64,000 nt of DNA from Actinoplanes sp. L3-i22 (GCF_019704555.1 NZ_AP024745.1:9950001-10014000), one strand, 5' to 3'. Positions 44,068 to 54,805 are shown, counted from the first letter of the stretch. A program made the numbers and translations. The notes: generated from the sequence alone by a model not told the origin.

Positions 44068-45119
44068 ATGACGTCGATTCCCGACGCGAAAGCGCCGGCC
44101 GGCGAGGTGGTGCTTGAGGCGATCGGCCTGACCAAGCACTTCCCCGTCCGCCGGAAGCTGCGCGACCTGTTCTCGAACCGCAAGGACGCGGTGCACGCCG
44201 TCGACGACGTGAATCTCACGCTACGGCGCGGCAAAGTGGTCGCCCTGGTCGGCGAGTCCGGCTCGGGCAAGTCCACCATCGCCCGGCTGCTCGCCCAGCT
44301 CTACCCCCGCACCGGCGGGGACATCCAGCTGCACGGCGAGACGACCAAGGTCCGAGGGGGCGCGGCGTTCCGCCGGTACTGCTCCCAGGTCCAGATGATC
44401 TTCCAGGACCCGTTCGCGTCGCTGAACCCGACGCACACGATCCGGTACCACCTGACCCGGTCGTTGAAGATCCACGACAACGCCGGGTCGAGCGCCGCGG
44501 ACCTCGACGAGGCCCTGAACGGCCTGCTCGAGCGGGTGCAGCTGACCCCGCCGGAGCGTTACCTGGACAAGTTCCCGCACGAGCTCTCCGGCGGCCAGCG
44601 GCAGCGCGTGGCGATCGCCCGGGCGCTCGGCGCCGAGCCCGAGGCACTGCTCGCCGACGAGCCGGTGTCCATGCTGGACGTCTCGATCCGGCTGGGCGTG
44701 CTGAACCTGCTGCGCGACCTGCGGGACCGGCTCAACCTGGCGATCCTGTACATCACCCACGACATCGCGTCGGCCCGCTACTTCGCCGACGAGACGATGG
44801 TGATGTACGCCGGCCGGATGGTCGAGGGCGGTGACAGCGAGACCGTGACGCAGTCGCCGGCTCACCCGTACACCAAATTGCTCATCGAATCCGCGCCGGA
44901 CCCGGACCGTCTCGCCGGCACGTCCGAAGCCGAAGGCAAGGACGCCGGCAACGGCGAGCCGCCGAGCCTGATCACCCCGCCGTCCGGCTGCCGGTTCCAC
45001 CCGCGCTGCCCGGTCGCGATGGACCGCTGCAAGACCGACCTTCCGGTGCCGCTGGAGATCGGCGACGCGCCCGGACACTGGGCGGCCTGCTGGCTGTACG
45101 ACACCGAAGAGGTGGCCAA

Positions 45120-45123
<4 letters not shown>
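44068..45123 (+). CDS. ABC importer ATPase, OppF/DppF type
   Basis: A 351-residue ATP-binding subunit. Walker [11 protein letters not shown] (near residue 60), signature [15 protein letters not shown], Walker [12 protein letters not shown], and the C-terminal oligopeptide-transporter domain with the [14 protein letters not shown] cysteine cluster are present. It works with the OppD-like subunit encoded last in the operon. AAGGAA precedes the ATG. The stop codon overlaps the next gene. Confidence 0.88.
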
Positions 45124-46100
<977 letters not shown>

Positions 46101-46103
46101 GTA

Positions 46104-47173
46104 GTGACGATCCCTACCTCCAGCATCGAGCAGGTCATTCCGGGCCAGGGCTCGATGGCGCAGCCGGAGACCGGCCGGAAGCCCAAGCGCCAGCGGTTCC
46201 GCTTCGTCAGCAACAAGAAGGCGGCGACCGGCCTGGTCGTGCTCGGCATCTACGTGCTGTTCGCGATCATCGGGCCGTGGGTCGCCCCGTACGACCCGGA
46301 CGCGCGGAGCAACGACCTGATCCAGCCGCCGTCCGGCGCGCACTGGCTCGGCACCACCCACCTCGGCCAGGACGTGTTCAGCCAGCTGCTGGAGGGCACC
46401 CGCGCGGTGATGTTCGTCGGCTTCCTGGCCGGCACCATCGCGACCGTGCTGTCCGTGCTGATCGGGGTGACCGCCGGCTACCTGGGCGGCAAGACCGACG
46501 AGGGCCTGTCCGCGCTCTCCAACGTCTTCCTGGTCATCCCGGCGCTGCCGCTGATCATCATCATCACGTCCACCCTGCAGAACGCCGAGGACTGGCTGGT
46601 CGCCCTGGTGATCGGCTTCACCTCGTGGTCCTGGAACGCCCGGGTGCTGCGCGCGCAGACGCTCTCGCTGCGCCGGCGCGACTTCGTCGACGCGGCCCGG
46701 GCCACCGGCGAGAAGACCTGGCGGGTGGTCGTCTTCGAGCTGATGCCGAACCTGACCGCGGTGATCGCCTCCGGCTTCGTCGGCACGGTCATCTTCGCGG
46801 TGCTCTCCGAGATCACCCTGGCGTTCATCGGCGTCGCCTCGGCCAACACCTGGAACTGGGGCACCATCCTGTTCTGGGCGCAGGGCCAGCAGGCGCTCGC
46901 CCAGGAGGCCTGGTGGTGGTTCATCCCGGCCGGCCTGGCGATCGCGATCCTCGGCACCTCGCTCTCGCTGATCAACTTCGGCATCGACGAGTTCGTCAGC
47001 CCGCGGTTGCGCAGTGTCGGCAAAACCAAGATCAAAACCGTTGACGGACGTACGGTCCGGATGCGCATCGGTTTCACGCCGGTGCTCAGCAACTCCGCCG
47101 ACCCGCACACGCACGCGAAGCCGATGGTCAACCTCAACGGGGCGACCCCTGTCATCAAGAAGGAGGTGTCCCA

Positions 47174-47177
<4 letters not shown>
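46104..47177 (+). CDS. ABC importer permease, OppC/DppC type
   Basis: A 357-residue membrane subunit with an N-terminal cytoplasmic arm (1-45) and five to six helices. Family features are APYDPDARSNDLIQPPSGAH followed by WLGTTHLGQDVFSQ, and the EAA-loop RRRDFVDAARATGEKTWRVV. The long cytoplasmic C-terminus (residues 310-357) is basic and unusual for DppC. The GTG start is coupled to the upstream gene. Confidence 0.88.
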
Positions 47178-48181
<1,004 letters not shown>

Positions 48182-48185
48182 GACA

Positions 48186-48229
48186 GGCGGCCGGCCCCCT
48201 GCCGTCGGGGCCGGCCGCCATTTTTCTTT
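48186..48229 (+). terminator. Strong terminator after importer operon
   Basis: GGCGGCCGGCCCC (48186-48198) and GGGGCCGGCCGCC (48207-48219) pair over 13 bases around an 8-base loop, followed by a T-rich tract at 48221-48229. It separates the transporter mRNA from the GH1 gene, so that gene either has its own promoter or depends on read-through. Confidence 0.9.
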
Positions 48230-48247
48230 CAGCATGGGGGATATTTC

Positions 48248-49564
48248 GTGACATTCACCTGGGGCGTCGCCACCTCCGCCTACCAGATCGAGGGCGCCGC
48301 CGCCGAGGACGGCCGCACGCCGTCCATCTGGGACACCTTCGCGCACACCGTCGTCGGCGAGCACGGCGACGTGGCCTGCGACCACTACCACCGGATGCCG
48401 GACGACGTGCGGCTGATCAAGAGTCTGGGCGTGGACGCGTACCGGTTCTCGGTCTCCTGGACGCGGGTCCAGCCGAACGGGCGGGGGCCGGGCAACGAGC
48501 GTGGTCTGGACTTCTACGACCGGCTCGTGGACGAGTTGCTCGGCAACGGGATCACGCCGTGGTTGACGCTGTACCACTGGGATCTGCCGCAGGAGCTGGA
48601 GGACGCCGGGGGCTGGCCGGTCCGGGACACCGCCTACCGATTTGCCGATTTCTCCGGCATAGTGGCCGATCGACTGCGGGATCGCGTCAAGAACTGGCAG
48701 ACGCTGAACGAGCCTTGGTGTGCCGCCTACCTGGGCTATCAGCACGGGGTGCACGCGCCCGGGCGCCGCTCGTATGACGACGCGCTGAAGGCCACGCACC
48801 ACCTGCTGCTCGCGCACGGGCTTGCCGCCTCTGTCGTGAAAAAGCCGGATAACTCGGTCGGGATCGCGCTGAACATCGGCACGGCGACACCCCACACCGA
48901 CGACCCGCTGGACATCGCCGCCGCCCGGCGCGCGGACGGCAACGTGACCCGGATCTTCCTCGACCCGCTGGTGCACGGCCACTACCCGGCAGACGTCCTG
49001 GAAGACCTGGCCGCCCAGGGCCACACGCTGCCGATCCAGGACGGCGACCTGGCGATCATCAACCAGCGCCCGGACGTCCTCGGCGTCAACTTCTACTTCG
49101 GACAGGACTTCGCCGGCCGCGACGAGCAGGGCAACACCCACGACGCGAACGGGCTGCCGATCGTCCGGGAGATCCGGCCCGACGTGCCGCAGACCGCGAT
49201 GGGCTGGGCGATCACCCCGGACCGGTTCACCACGCTGCTGCTGCGCCTGCACCACGACTACGGCGTGCCGCTCGCGGTGACCGAGAACGGCGCGGTCTAC
49301 GACGACGTCGCCGACGAGACCGGCTTCGTGGCTGATCAGGAACGGACGGCGTACCTGCGCGACCACGTCGAGGCCACCCTTGCGGCCCGGGCGCAGGGCG
49401 CCGACGTACGCGGATATTTCGCCTGGTCCCTGATGGACAACTTCGAGTGGGCCGAGGGTTATCAGCGGCGGTTCGGGCTGGTGGCGGTCGATTACGAGAC
49501 CCAGCGGCGGACGCCGAAACAGAGTGCGCTGTGGTTCCGGGACCGCATACGCTCCGGCATGTGA
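48248..49564 (+). CDS. bglA: GH1 beta-glucosidase
   Basis: A 438-residue retaining glycosidase that cleaves terminal beta-glucosides in the cytoplasm. It begins TFTWGVATSAYQIEGAA, a typical GH1 N-terminus. The acid/base Glu is in QTLNEPWC (near residue 159) and the nucleophile Glu in AVTENGAVY (near 346). GGGGGA precedes the GTG. It completes the uptake and hydrolysis unit behind the Opp-type importer. The next gene begins at an overlapping GTG, and a -10 like TACGCT lies inside its last codons. Confidence 0.92.
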   Translation: MTFTWGVATSAYQIEGAAAEDGRTPSIWDTFAHTVVGEHGDVACDHYHRMPDDVRLIKSLGVDAYRFSVSWTRVQPNGRGPGNERGLDFYDRLVDELLGNGITPWLTLYHWDLPQELEDAGGWPVRDTAYRFADFSGIVADRLRDRVKNWQTLNEPWCAAYLGYQHGVHAPGRRSYDDALKATHHLLLAHGLAASVVKKPDNSVGIALNIGTATPHTDDPLDIAAARRADGNVTRIFLDPLVHGHYPADVLEDLAAQGHTLPIQDGDLAIINQRPDVLGVNFYFGQDFAGRDEQGNTHDANGLPIVREIRPDVPQTAMGWAITPDRFTTLLLRLHHDYGVPLAVTENGAVYDDVADETGFVADQERTAYLRDHVEATLAARAQGADVRGYFAWSLMDNFEWAEGYQRRFGLVAVDYETQRRTPKQSALWFRDRIRSGM

Positions 49565-50385
49565 CCGACTATCTGACCGTCAACCGCGCCAACTGGGACG
49601 AGCGTGCCCCGGCGCACGCCGCGTCGGCCGACTACGGCTTCGACCGCTTCGCGAACGACCCGTCGCACCTCAGCGACGTGGTCAGATTCGACCTACCGAG
49701 GCTCGGCGACATCGCCGGGCAGCGGGCCGTGCACCTGCAGTGCCACATCGGCACCGACACGGTCTCGCTGTCCCGGCTCGGCGCCGAGCTGACCGGTCTG
49801 GACTTCTCCGGCGAGTCCCTCAAGCAGGCCCGCGCCCTGTCCGAGCGGGCCGGCGCGGACATCCCGTTCGTGCAGAGCGACGTCTACGCCGCGCGGGACG
49901 TGCTCGACGGCGAGTTCGACCTGGTCTACACCGGGATCGGCGCGCTGGGCTGGCTGCCGAGCATCAAGCGCTGGGCGGAAACGGTCGCGTCGCTGCTCGC
50001 GCCCGGCGGGCGGCTGTTCCTCCGGGAGGGGCATCCGGTGCTCTGGGCGTGTGAGTACGAGCGGACCGACGGGATCATCGCGCTCCACGAGCCGTACTTC
50101 GAGCAGGCCGCACCGCAGATCTACGACGAGCCCGGCACCTATGTGGACACCGACCACCAGTTCCAGCACACCGTCACGCACGAGTGGAACCACGCGCTCA
50201 GCGAGATCGTCACCGCGGTCCTCGACTCCGGCCTCACCCTCACCGGGCTGGTCGAGCACCAGAGCGTGCCGTGGAACGCGCTCCCCGGCCGGATGACCAA
50301 GCGCCCCGACGGCGAGTGGCAGCTCACCGACCGGCCCGAGCGCCTGCCGCACACCTACACCCTGCAAGCCCGAAAACCGATTTAG
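49561..50385 (+). CDS. Class I methyltransferase overlapping GH1 gene
   Basis: A 274-residue SAM-dependent methyltransferase. Motif I is unusual, VHLQCHIGTDTVSLSRLGA, and fits the small-molecule family with LQCHIGTDT. TGLDFSGESLKQARALS supplies motif II. GTG 49561 overlaps the TGA of the glucosidase gene. TACGCT lies seven bases before the GTG within the glucosidase coding region, so it may have a leaderless transcript of its own. The substrate is unknown; methylated glycosides are one possibility but only a guess. Confidence 0.82.
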   Translation: MTDYLTVNRANWDERAPAHAASADYGFDRFANDPSHLSDVVRFDLPRLGDIAGQRAVHLQCHIGTDTVSLSRLGAELTGLDFSGESLKQARALSERAGADIPFVQSDVYAARDVLDGEFDLVYTGIGALGWLPSIKRWAETVASLLAPGGRLFLREGHPVLWACEYERTDGIIALHEPYFEQAAPQIYDEPGTYVDTDHQFQHTVTHEWNHALSEIVTAVLDSGLTLTGLVEHQSVPWNALPGRMTKRPDGEWQLTDRPERLPHTYTLQARKPI

Positions 50386-50464
50386 CCGTACGCGGTCAGC
50401 CCACGCCCGCCCGAGCCCGGCCCGAGCCGGCGGGCGTGTGCTCACGGCGTACCAAATTGTGGTT

Positions 50465-51946
50465 CTAAAGGGTCTTGACCTGGTTCCGACCGGCCCGCTT
50501 CGCGGCGTAGAGCAGGTCGTCGGCGCGCAGCAGCGCGTCCTTGCGGTCCTCCCCCGGCCGGATCTCGGTCACCCCGATGCTGGTGGTGACCGCGAGACCG
50601 GCCGCGACCTCGCCCCACGCGTGCCCCTCGACCGCGGCCCGCAGCGCCGCGCAGTGCTCGGCCGCCTCCGCCGCGCCGGCCTGGAACACCATCAGGAACT
50701 CCTCGCCGCCGTGCCGCCCGGCGAAGCCCGGCGCCGCGGCGAGCAGACCCGCCACCCGGCGCAGCACCTCGTCCCCGGTGGTGTGCGAGAACGTGTCGTT
50801 GACCTGCTTGAAGTGGTCCAGGTCGAGCAGCGCCACGGAGACCGGACCGCCGGTCGCGAGCGCGGCGGTCAGCTCGACCTCGCAGCGGCGGCGGTTGCCG
50901 AGACCGGTCAGCGGATCCCGCTCGGCCACGTCCCAGGCCTGCTCGAGCGCGAACTGCGCGTGCGCGAACCGGGCCGCCACCGCGCTCTGCTGGGTGCGCA
51001 TCACCTCCCACCGCTCGTGGAACTCGCACATGGTCCGGTAGGCCGACTCGAAGTCCCCGATGTCGGCGTAGCAGCCGGCCAGCGCGCGCAACGCCTCCGC
51101 GTCGGCGTCCTGCCGGTTGTGCTCGGCCGCCAGCTCGCGGCAGCGCAGCAGGGTCCGCACCGCGCCGGCGTGGTCGCCCTGCCGGCGCTCGATCTCGGCC
51201 AGGGTGAGCAGCGCGGCCGGCACCGCGTCAGAGTCGGTGGCCGGCGCGTTGGTGATCGCCTCCTGGATCACCTCGCCGGCCTCCTCCGGGCGGCCGGTCT
51301 CCAGCAGGACCCGGGCGACCGTGTCCGCGCACGACGAGTTCAGCTGCTGCCCGGTCGTCTCCGCCCGCGCCCGCATCCGCTCGACCATCGCCGCGGCCGT
51401 CTCCAGGTCGCCACCCTGGTAGGAGTACCAGGCCCAGTTGTTCAGATTCGCGATCTCCAGCGCCGGCTGCCCGGATGCCTCGGCGTCGCGCTGGGCGGCG
51501 GCGAACTCGGCCGTCTCGAAGTCGTCCAGGCCCTGATCGTTGATCAGCACGGCCAGGATGATCGCGTGGTCGGCGCGGATCGTGATCGGGTCCTCCGGCT
51601 GGAGCATCCGCACCGAACGCAGCGAGTGCCGCACCGCGGTGGCGCTGTCCCCGATCCGCCACACCCCACCGGCGATGATCGCGTGCGCCTTCGCCCGCAC
51701 CAGCCGGTCGTCGCTCGTGCCGAGCATCGTCCGGGCCGTCTCGACCGCCTCCGGCACCCGGCCGTTCCGGTTGTCCAGCTCGGCGGCGATCAGCCGGGCC
51801 AGGTCGGCGCTGCGCCGATCCCCCGCCGCCTCGGCCGCCATGATCAGCGCCGCGGTCCGCTCGGCCAGGCCGTCGTGGGACGTGTAGCAGTCCACGACGA
51901 GCTGCTCGACCTCGGCGAGCAGGCTTCCCAGCGATGTTGGCGGCAC
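50465..51946 (-). CDS. TPR-domain diguanylate cyclase
   Basis: A 493-residue cytoplasmic protein. Residues 1-330 form helical TPR-like repeats, and 335-493 a GGDEF domain. The active loop is RHGGEEF and the metal-binding Asp is in LLDLDHFKQVNDTFSH. The inhibitory I-site RxxD five residues before GGEEF is missing (GFAGRHGGEEF), so product inhibition may be absent. It makes cyclic di-GMP, which controls development in actinobacteria. TPR repeats probably bind a partner. Confidence 0.88.
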   Translation of the reverse strand: MPPTSLGSLLAEVEQLVVDCYTSHDGLAERTAALIMAAEAAGDRRSADLARLIAAELDNRNGRVPEAVETARTMLGTSDDRLVRAKAHAIIAGGVWRIGDSATAVRHSLRSVRMLQPEDPITIRADHAIILAVLINDQGLDDFETAEFAAAQRDAEASGQPALEIANLNNWAWYSYQGGDLETAAAMVERMRARAETTGQQLNSSCADTVARVLLETGRPEEAGEVIQEAITNAPATDSDAVPAALLTLAEIERRQGDHAGAVRTLLRCRELAAEHNRQDADAEALRALAGCYADIGDFESAYRTMCEFHERWEVMRTQQSAVAARFAHAQFALEQAWDVAERDPLTGLGNRRRCEVELTAALATGGPVSVALLDLDHFKQVNDTFSHTTGDEVLRRVAGLLAAAPGFAGRHGGEEFLMVFQAGAAEAAEHCAALRAAVEGHAWGEVAAGLAVTTSIGVTEIRPGEDRKDALLRADDLLYAAKRAGRNQVKTL

Positions 51947-52044
51947 GTCGCTCTCATCGCCATGCCCAGGTCGCAGTTTAGAGATCGGACCGATCCGGGT
52001 ACCTGCGGCGCATCCCCGGTTCCCCCCGGCTATGGAGGCTCTCG

Positions 52045-52245
52045 ATGCGCATTGGTTCGGTCATCATCGTCATCTGGTTGCTGCTCGGGCTCGTCGCGGC
52101 GTACCAGCGCGGCTATTTCAAGGACACCGGCGACGCGAGCTGCGCGGAAGCCGGCACCGTGATCGTCACTACGTTGGCCGGGCCGCTGAACTGGCTCGGC
52201 GTCAACCCGAAGATCAAGTGCGAGGTTCCGCCGCCGTCGAAGTGA
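52045..52245 (+). CDS. Tiny membrane protein, 66 residues
   Basis: One N-terminal helix (MRIGSVIIVIWLLLGLVAAY) is followed by a soluble part with two Cys (ASCAEAG, KIKCEVPP) that may form a disulfide, and a second hydrophobic stretch (VIVTTLAGPLNWLG). GGAGG with a six-base gap precedes the ATG. Small proteins of this look are common in Streptomyces and Actinoplanes with no known role. The region after it, 52246-52431, has no gene and contains repeated CTTTTCGGG-like blocks. Confidence 0.75.
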   Translation: MRIGSVIIVIWLLLGLVAAYQRGYFKDTGDASCAEAGTVIVTTLAGPLNWLGVNPKIKCEVPPPSK

Positions 52246-52393
52246 TGGTGGTGGTTCGCGTGTGGGCTTTCGGGTCTGGGCCGGGTCTTCGTCGCCCCTG
52301 AAGTTGTGGGGGGTGTCGGGGCCCGGCTTTCGGCTTCCGTTTTCGCTTTTCGGGGGCGTGCTTCGCTTTTCGGGCTGGGCTTTCGTTTCGGGC

Positions 52394-52424
52394 TTGAGCT
52401 GGAGCGCGCTCCAGGTCCTAGCGT
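52394..52424 (+). promoter_or_regulatory. MerR-type promoter with 19-bp spacer
   Basis: TTGAGC (52394-52399) and TAGCGT (52419-52424) are 19 bases apart, two more than normal. A 16-bp perfect palindrome CTGGAGCGCGCTCCAG (52399-52414) fills the spacer. This is the layout that MerR regulators untwist. The transcript would start at or close to the ATG at 52432. Confidence 0.8.
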
Positions 52425-52431
52425 CCTGGTC

Positions 52432-53379
52432 ATGGAACTGCGGAACTTCGGGAGACTCGGGCAGATCAGCGCACTCACCCTGGGCGGCGGCGGCATCGGC
52501 GGCGTCTGGGGCACGACCGATCGGCGCGAGGCGGTGGCCACCGTGCACGCCGCCCTCGACGCCGGCATCACGATGCTGGACCTGGCGCCGGCCTACGGCA
52601 CCGACTTCGAGGCGGAACGGGTGGCCGGCGAGGCCCTGCGCGGCTCCGCGACGGACGTCCTGATCACGTCCAAGGTCGGGCTGCCGGACGACACGTCCCG
52701 GGACTTCGCGGCCCGCATCCGGAGCGGCCTCACCGCCAGCCTGGCCCGGATCGGCCGCGACCACCTCGACCTCTTCCTGCTGCACACCCAGATCCGCGCG
52801 GCGGCCGCGGTGCCCGAGACCATCGGGTGGGACGAATATCACGAGGCCGCCGCCGAGTTCGAGCGGCTACGCGACGAGGGCCTGATCCGGGCCTGGGGCA
52901 TCACCGCGGTCGGCCATCCGGACCGGGTGATCGACGCGCTCGGCGACGCGCCCCGGCCGGACGCGGCGCAGGTGATCGTGAACGCGCTCGACCTCAACGG
53001 CTGGTGGTACTTCGACGGCGTCCGGCCGAGGAGCGACGACATCGTCCGCTCCGCGAACGAGAACGGGGTCCAGGTCATGGGCATCCGCGCGGTCGCGGCC
53101 GGGGCACTGACCTCGGGCATTGACCGTACGACCGAGGCCACCGACCCGGTCGCCCACGACTTCGCGCGGGCCGGATCGTTCCGGAAGCTGGCCGCGGAGT
53201 GGGGCACGTCGCCGGCCACGCTGGCGCATCGGTTCGCGCTGTCGGCGCCGGGCGTGTCGACCGTCGTCCTCGGCGTGAAGAACCGTGCCGAGTTGGACGA
53301 GTGCCTGGCGGCGGAGGCGGCGGGGCCGCTGTCGCCGTCCGAGATGGACGCCCTGTGGGCGTTGCGAACCGCCCGCTGA
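52432..53379 (+). CDS. Aldo/keto reductase
   Basis: A 315-residue TIM-barrel oxidoreductase that uses NADPH to reduce carbonyls. Active-site residues are seen as Asp in MLDLAPAYG, Tyr in the same motif, Lys in ITSKVGLP and His in LFLLHTQ. It probably acts on a small aldehyde or sugar derivative. TAGCGT ends seven bases before the ATG, so it is leaderless, and the promoter carries a MerR-type operator. No MerR gene is within the window. Confidence 0.88.
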   Translation: MELRNFGRLGQISALTLGGGGIGGVWGTTDRREAVATVHAALDAGITMLDLAPAYGTDFEAERVAGEALRGSATDVLITSKVGLPDDTSRDFAARIRSGLTASLARIGRDHLDLFLLHTQIRAAAAVPETIGWDEYHEAAAEFERLRDEGLIRAWGITAVGHPDRVIDALGDAPRPDAAQVIVNALDLNGWWYFDGVRPRSDDIVRSANENGVQVMGIRAVAAGALTSGIDRTTEATDPVAHDFARAGSFRKLAAEWGTSPATLAHRFALSAPGVSTVVLGVKNRAELDECLAAEAAGPLSPSEMDALWALRTAR

Positions 53380-53470
53380 CGCGTTCTCGCTTTGGGGCTC
53401 TGCTTTTTGTGGTGCCGGGCGCGTTGCTTGATCGGCAGCGCGCCCGGCGCTCTTTTCCAGGGCTGTTTTC

Positions 53471-53845
53471 TCAGCGCACCCAGGGCGGGCTGATCTTCGT
53501 GCCGTCGGGCATGGCCGCCTCCAAGCCCACGCTGGTGGTCACCCACGCCGCGGCCGGCTCGGCGCTCTCGTTGTCGATCCCGAACTCCGCACCGACCGGC
53601 ACCCGCAGCACGTCCCCCGGCCCCAAGTCCTCGGCCACGCCGTCGAGATGAACCCGGACCTGCCCGCTGAGCACCAGGAACACTTCCTCCCGGCTGACCC
53701 GGTGCCGGACGCCCCCGGTCCCACCGGCGATCTCCAGCCGCCAGGCGCAGAGCTCCGCACTCCCGATGGACGGCGCAACGTACGAGTGAAAGGCCGAACC
53801 GTGCAGACGATGCACCACCGCATCGTCCCGACGACGAATCCCCAT
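53471..53845 (-). CDS. Cupin-domain protein
   Basis: A 124-residue single-domain cupin. Motif 1 is around TGGVRHRVSREEVFLVLSGQ with His and Glu as metal ligands, and motif 2 around LGPGDVLRVPVGA. A GGGGGAAC site precedes the ATG. It is transcribed away from a MarR gene across a 75-bp gap holding two operator-like repeats, so MarR probably controls it. Ligand and reaction are unknown. Confidence 0.8.
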   Translation of the reverse strand: MGIRRRDDAVVHRLHGSAFHSYVAPSIGSAELCAWRLEIAGGTGGVRHRVSREEVFLVLSGQVRVHLDGVAEDLGPGDVLRVPVGAEFGIDNESAEPAAAWVTTSVGLEAAMPDGTKISPPWVR

Positions 53846-53863
53846 CGTTCCCCCTCAGTTTTA

Positions 53864-53900
53864 GTCAAGCTGCTTGACCAAATAGTCAACCAGCTTGACC
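53864..53900. promoter_or_regulatory. Two 15-bp MarR-type operators
   Basis: GTCAAGCTGCTTGAC (53864-53878) is a perfect palindrome around a single central base. GTCAACCAGCTTGAC (53886-53900) is a near copy with one arm mismatch. Their centres are 22 bases apart, two helical turns, so two dimers could bind one face of the DNA between the divergent cupin and marR genes. Confidence 0.7.
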
Positions 53901-53919
53901 GTCATGTCAAACTCATTCC

Positions 53920-54363
53920 GTGCGACGTGATCTTCTAGACCTGCCGGTGCTGCTGCTCGGCGCCGCATCCGCCCTGGTCGACGGCATCCACGAGGGCGTC
54001 CGGGCCCGCGGCTTCACCGACCTGCGCCCGGCCCACGGCTTCGCCTTCGTCCGCCTCGCCCCGGACGGCGCCACCATCGTCGACCTGGCCGACCACCTGG
54101 GCGTCACCAAGCAGGCCGCCAGCCAGATGGCCGACGAGCTGGTCCGCAAGGGCTACGTCGAGCGCCGCCCACACCCGGCCGACGCGCGGGCCCGCCTGCT
54201 CACCCTCACCGACCGGGGCTGGGCCTGCACCCGCGCCGCCGACGAGGCCGCCACCGCCGTCCTGCAGCCGTGGGCCGACGCCCTCGGCCCGGCCCAGCTG
54301 TCAACGGTCCGCGCCGCCCTCACCCGCCTGACCATCCCCGGCCGAATCCGCCCGACATGGTGA
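53920..54363 (+). CDS. MarR-family transcriptional regulator
   Basis: A 147-residue regulator with winged helix GATIVDLADHLGVTKQAASQ and wing VERRPHPADARARLLTLT. Its GTG start is divergent from the cupin gene, with two MarR-type operators between, which fits autorepression and control of the cupin gene. An aromatic or phenolic ligand is common for the family, but nothing fixes the ligand here. Confidence 0.85.
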   Translation: MRRDLLDLPVLLLGAASALVDGIHEGVRARGFTDLRPAHGFAFVRLAPDGATIVDLADHLGVTKQAASQMADELVRKGYVERRPHPADARARLLTLTDRGWACTRAADEAATAVLQPWADALGPAQLSTVRAALTRLTIPGRIRPTW

Positions 54364-54424
54364 CCTCCCCCACTCCCGCCGCTCTTTCCCCCACCCCCGC
54401 CGCCGGCCCCGCGCTCTCCCCAGA

Positions 54425-54454
54425 CCCTGGCTGGCCGGATCCGGCCGGCCAGGG
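54425..54454. terminator. 14-bp-arm hairpin after marR
   Basis: CCCTGGCTGGCCGG (54425-54438) pairs with CCGGCCGGCCAGGG (54441-54454) around AT, with a single T-G pair. The stem is very stable but carries no T tract. It lies 60 bases after marR and probably ends its transcript. Confidence 0.6.
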
Positions 54455-54466
54455 TTCCGTCCGTCC

Positions 54467-54532
54467 CGCTCTCGGCTGGCGCTGAGGGCTGCTTCAGCCC
54501 GGCGGGACAACCCTCAGGACCAGCCGAGAGCG
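54467..54532. other. 66-base multi-stem element, possible ncRNA
   Basis: Outer arms CGCTCTCGGCTGG (54467-54479) and CCAGCCGAGAGCG (54520-54532) pair over 13 bases without mismatch. Inner arms CTGAGGG (54482-54488) and CCCTCAG (54511-54517) pair over seven. A small GGGCT/AGCCC hairpin (54486-54500) can form in competition with the inner stem. Two alternative folds are possible, which is reminiscent of a switch or a mobile palindromic element. Confidence 0.55.
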
Positions 54533-54570
54533 CGACCCGCGCCGCCGGCCGGACCCCACGCCCGCTCGCG

Positions 54571-54720
54571 GGCTGCGGCGCCACGCACACTCGCAGGCTG
54601 CGGCGCCACGCACACTCGCGGGCTGCGGCGGCACGCACACTCGCAGGCTGCGGCGGCACGCACACTCGCGGGCTGCGGCGGCACACACGCACGCGGGCTG
54701 CGGCGGGCACGCGGGCTCGC
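54571..54720. repeat. Six 25-bp tandem repeats upstream of parC end
   Basis: Units start at 54571, 54596, 54621, 54646, 54671 and 54696, each beginning GGCTGCGGCG and ending CTCGCA or CTCGCG in the first four. Units alternate between CTCGCA and CTCGCG ends, which suggests growth by two-unit blocks. No spacers are present, so it is not CRISPR. The location is the intergenic gap between marR and parC. Confidence 0.88.
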
Positions 54721-54805
54721 GCTCGGCCTCGGTCCCGCCGTGAACGGCGGTGCAACGCGAACCGCCCGCCGGGAGGACCCGGCGGGCGGTGGTGAAGCGA
54801 GTGCG

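Larger units (their letters stand above)
54364..54805. other. Structured, repeat-rich intergenic region
   Basis: This 442-base stretch between marR and parC has no gene that I can support. It contains a 30-base hairpin (54425-54454), a 66-base two-stem element (54467-54532) and six 25-bp tandem repeats (54571-54720), all annotated separately. Several long ORFs cross it on both strands, but their codon use and composition are repeat-driven. Confidence 0.7.

Noticed and set aside
54571..54720. Possible CRISPR array
   Set aside because: Units are directly adjacent with no spacers, and no cas genes occur in the window.
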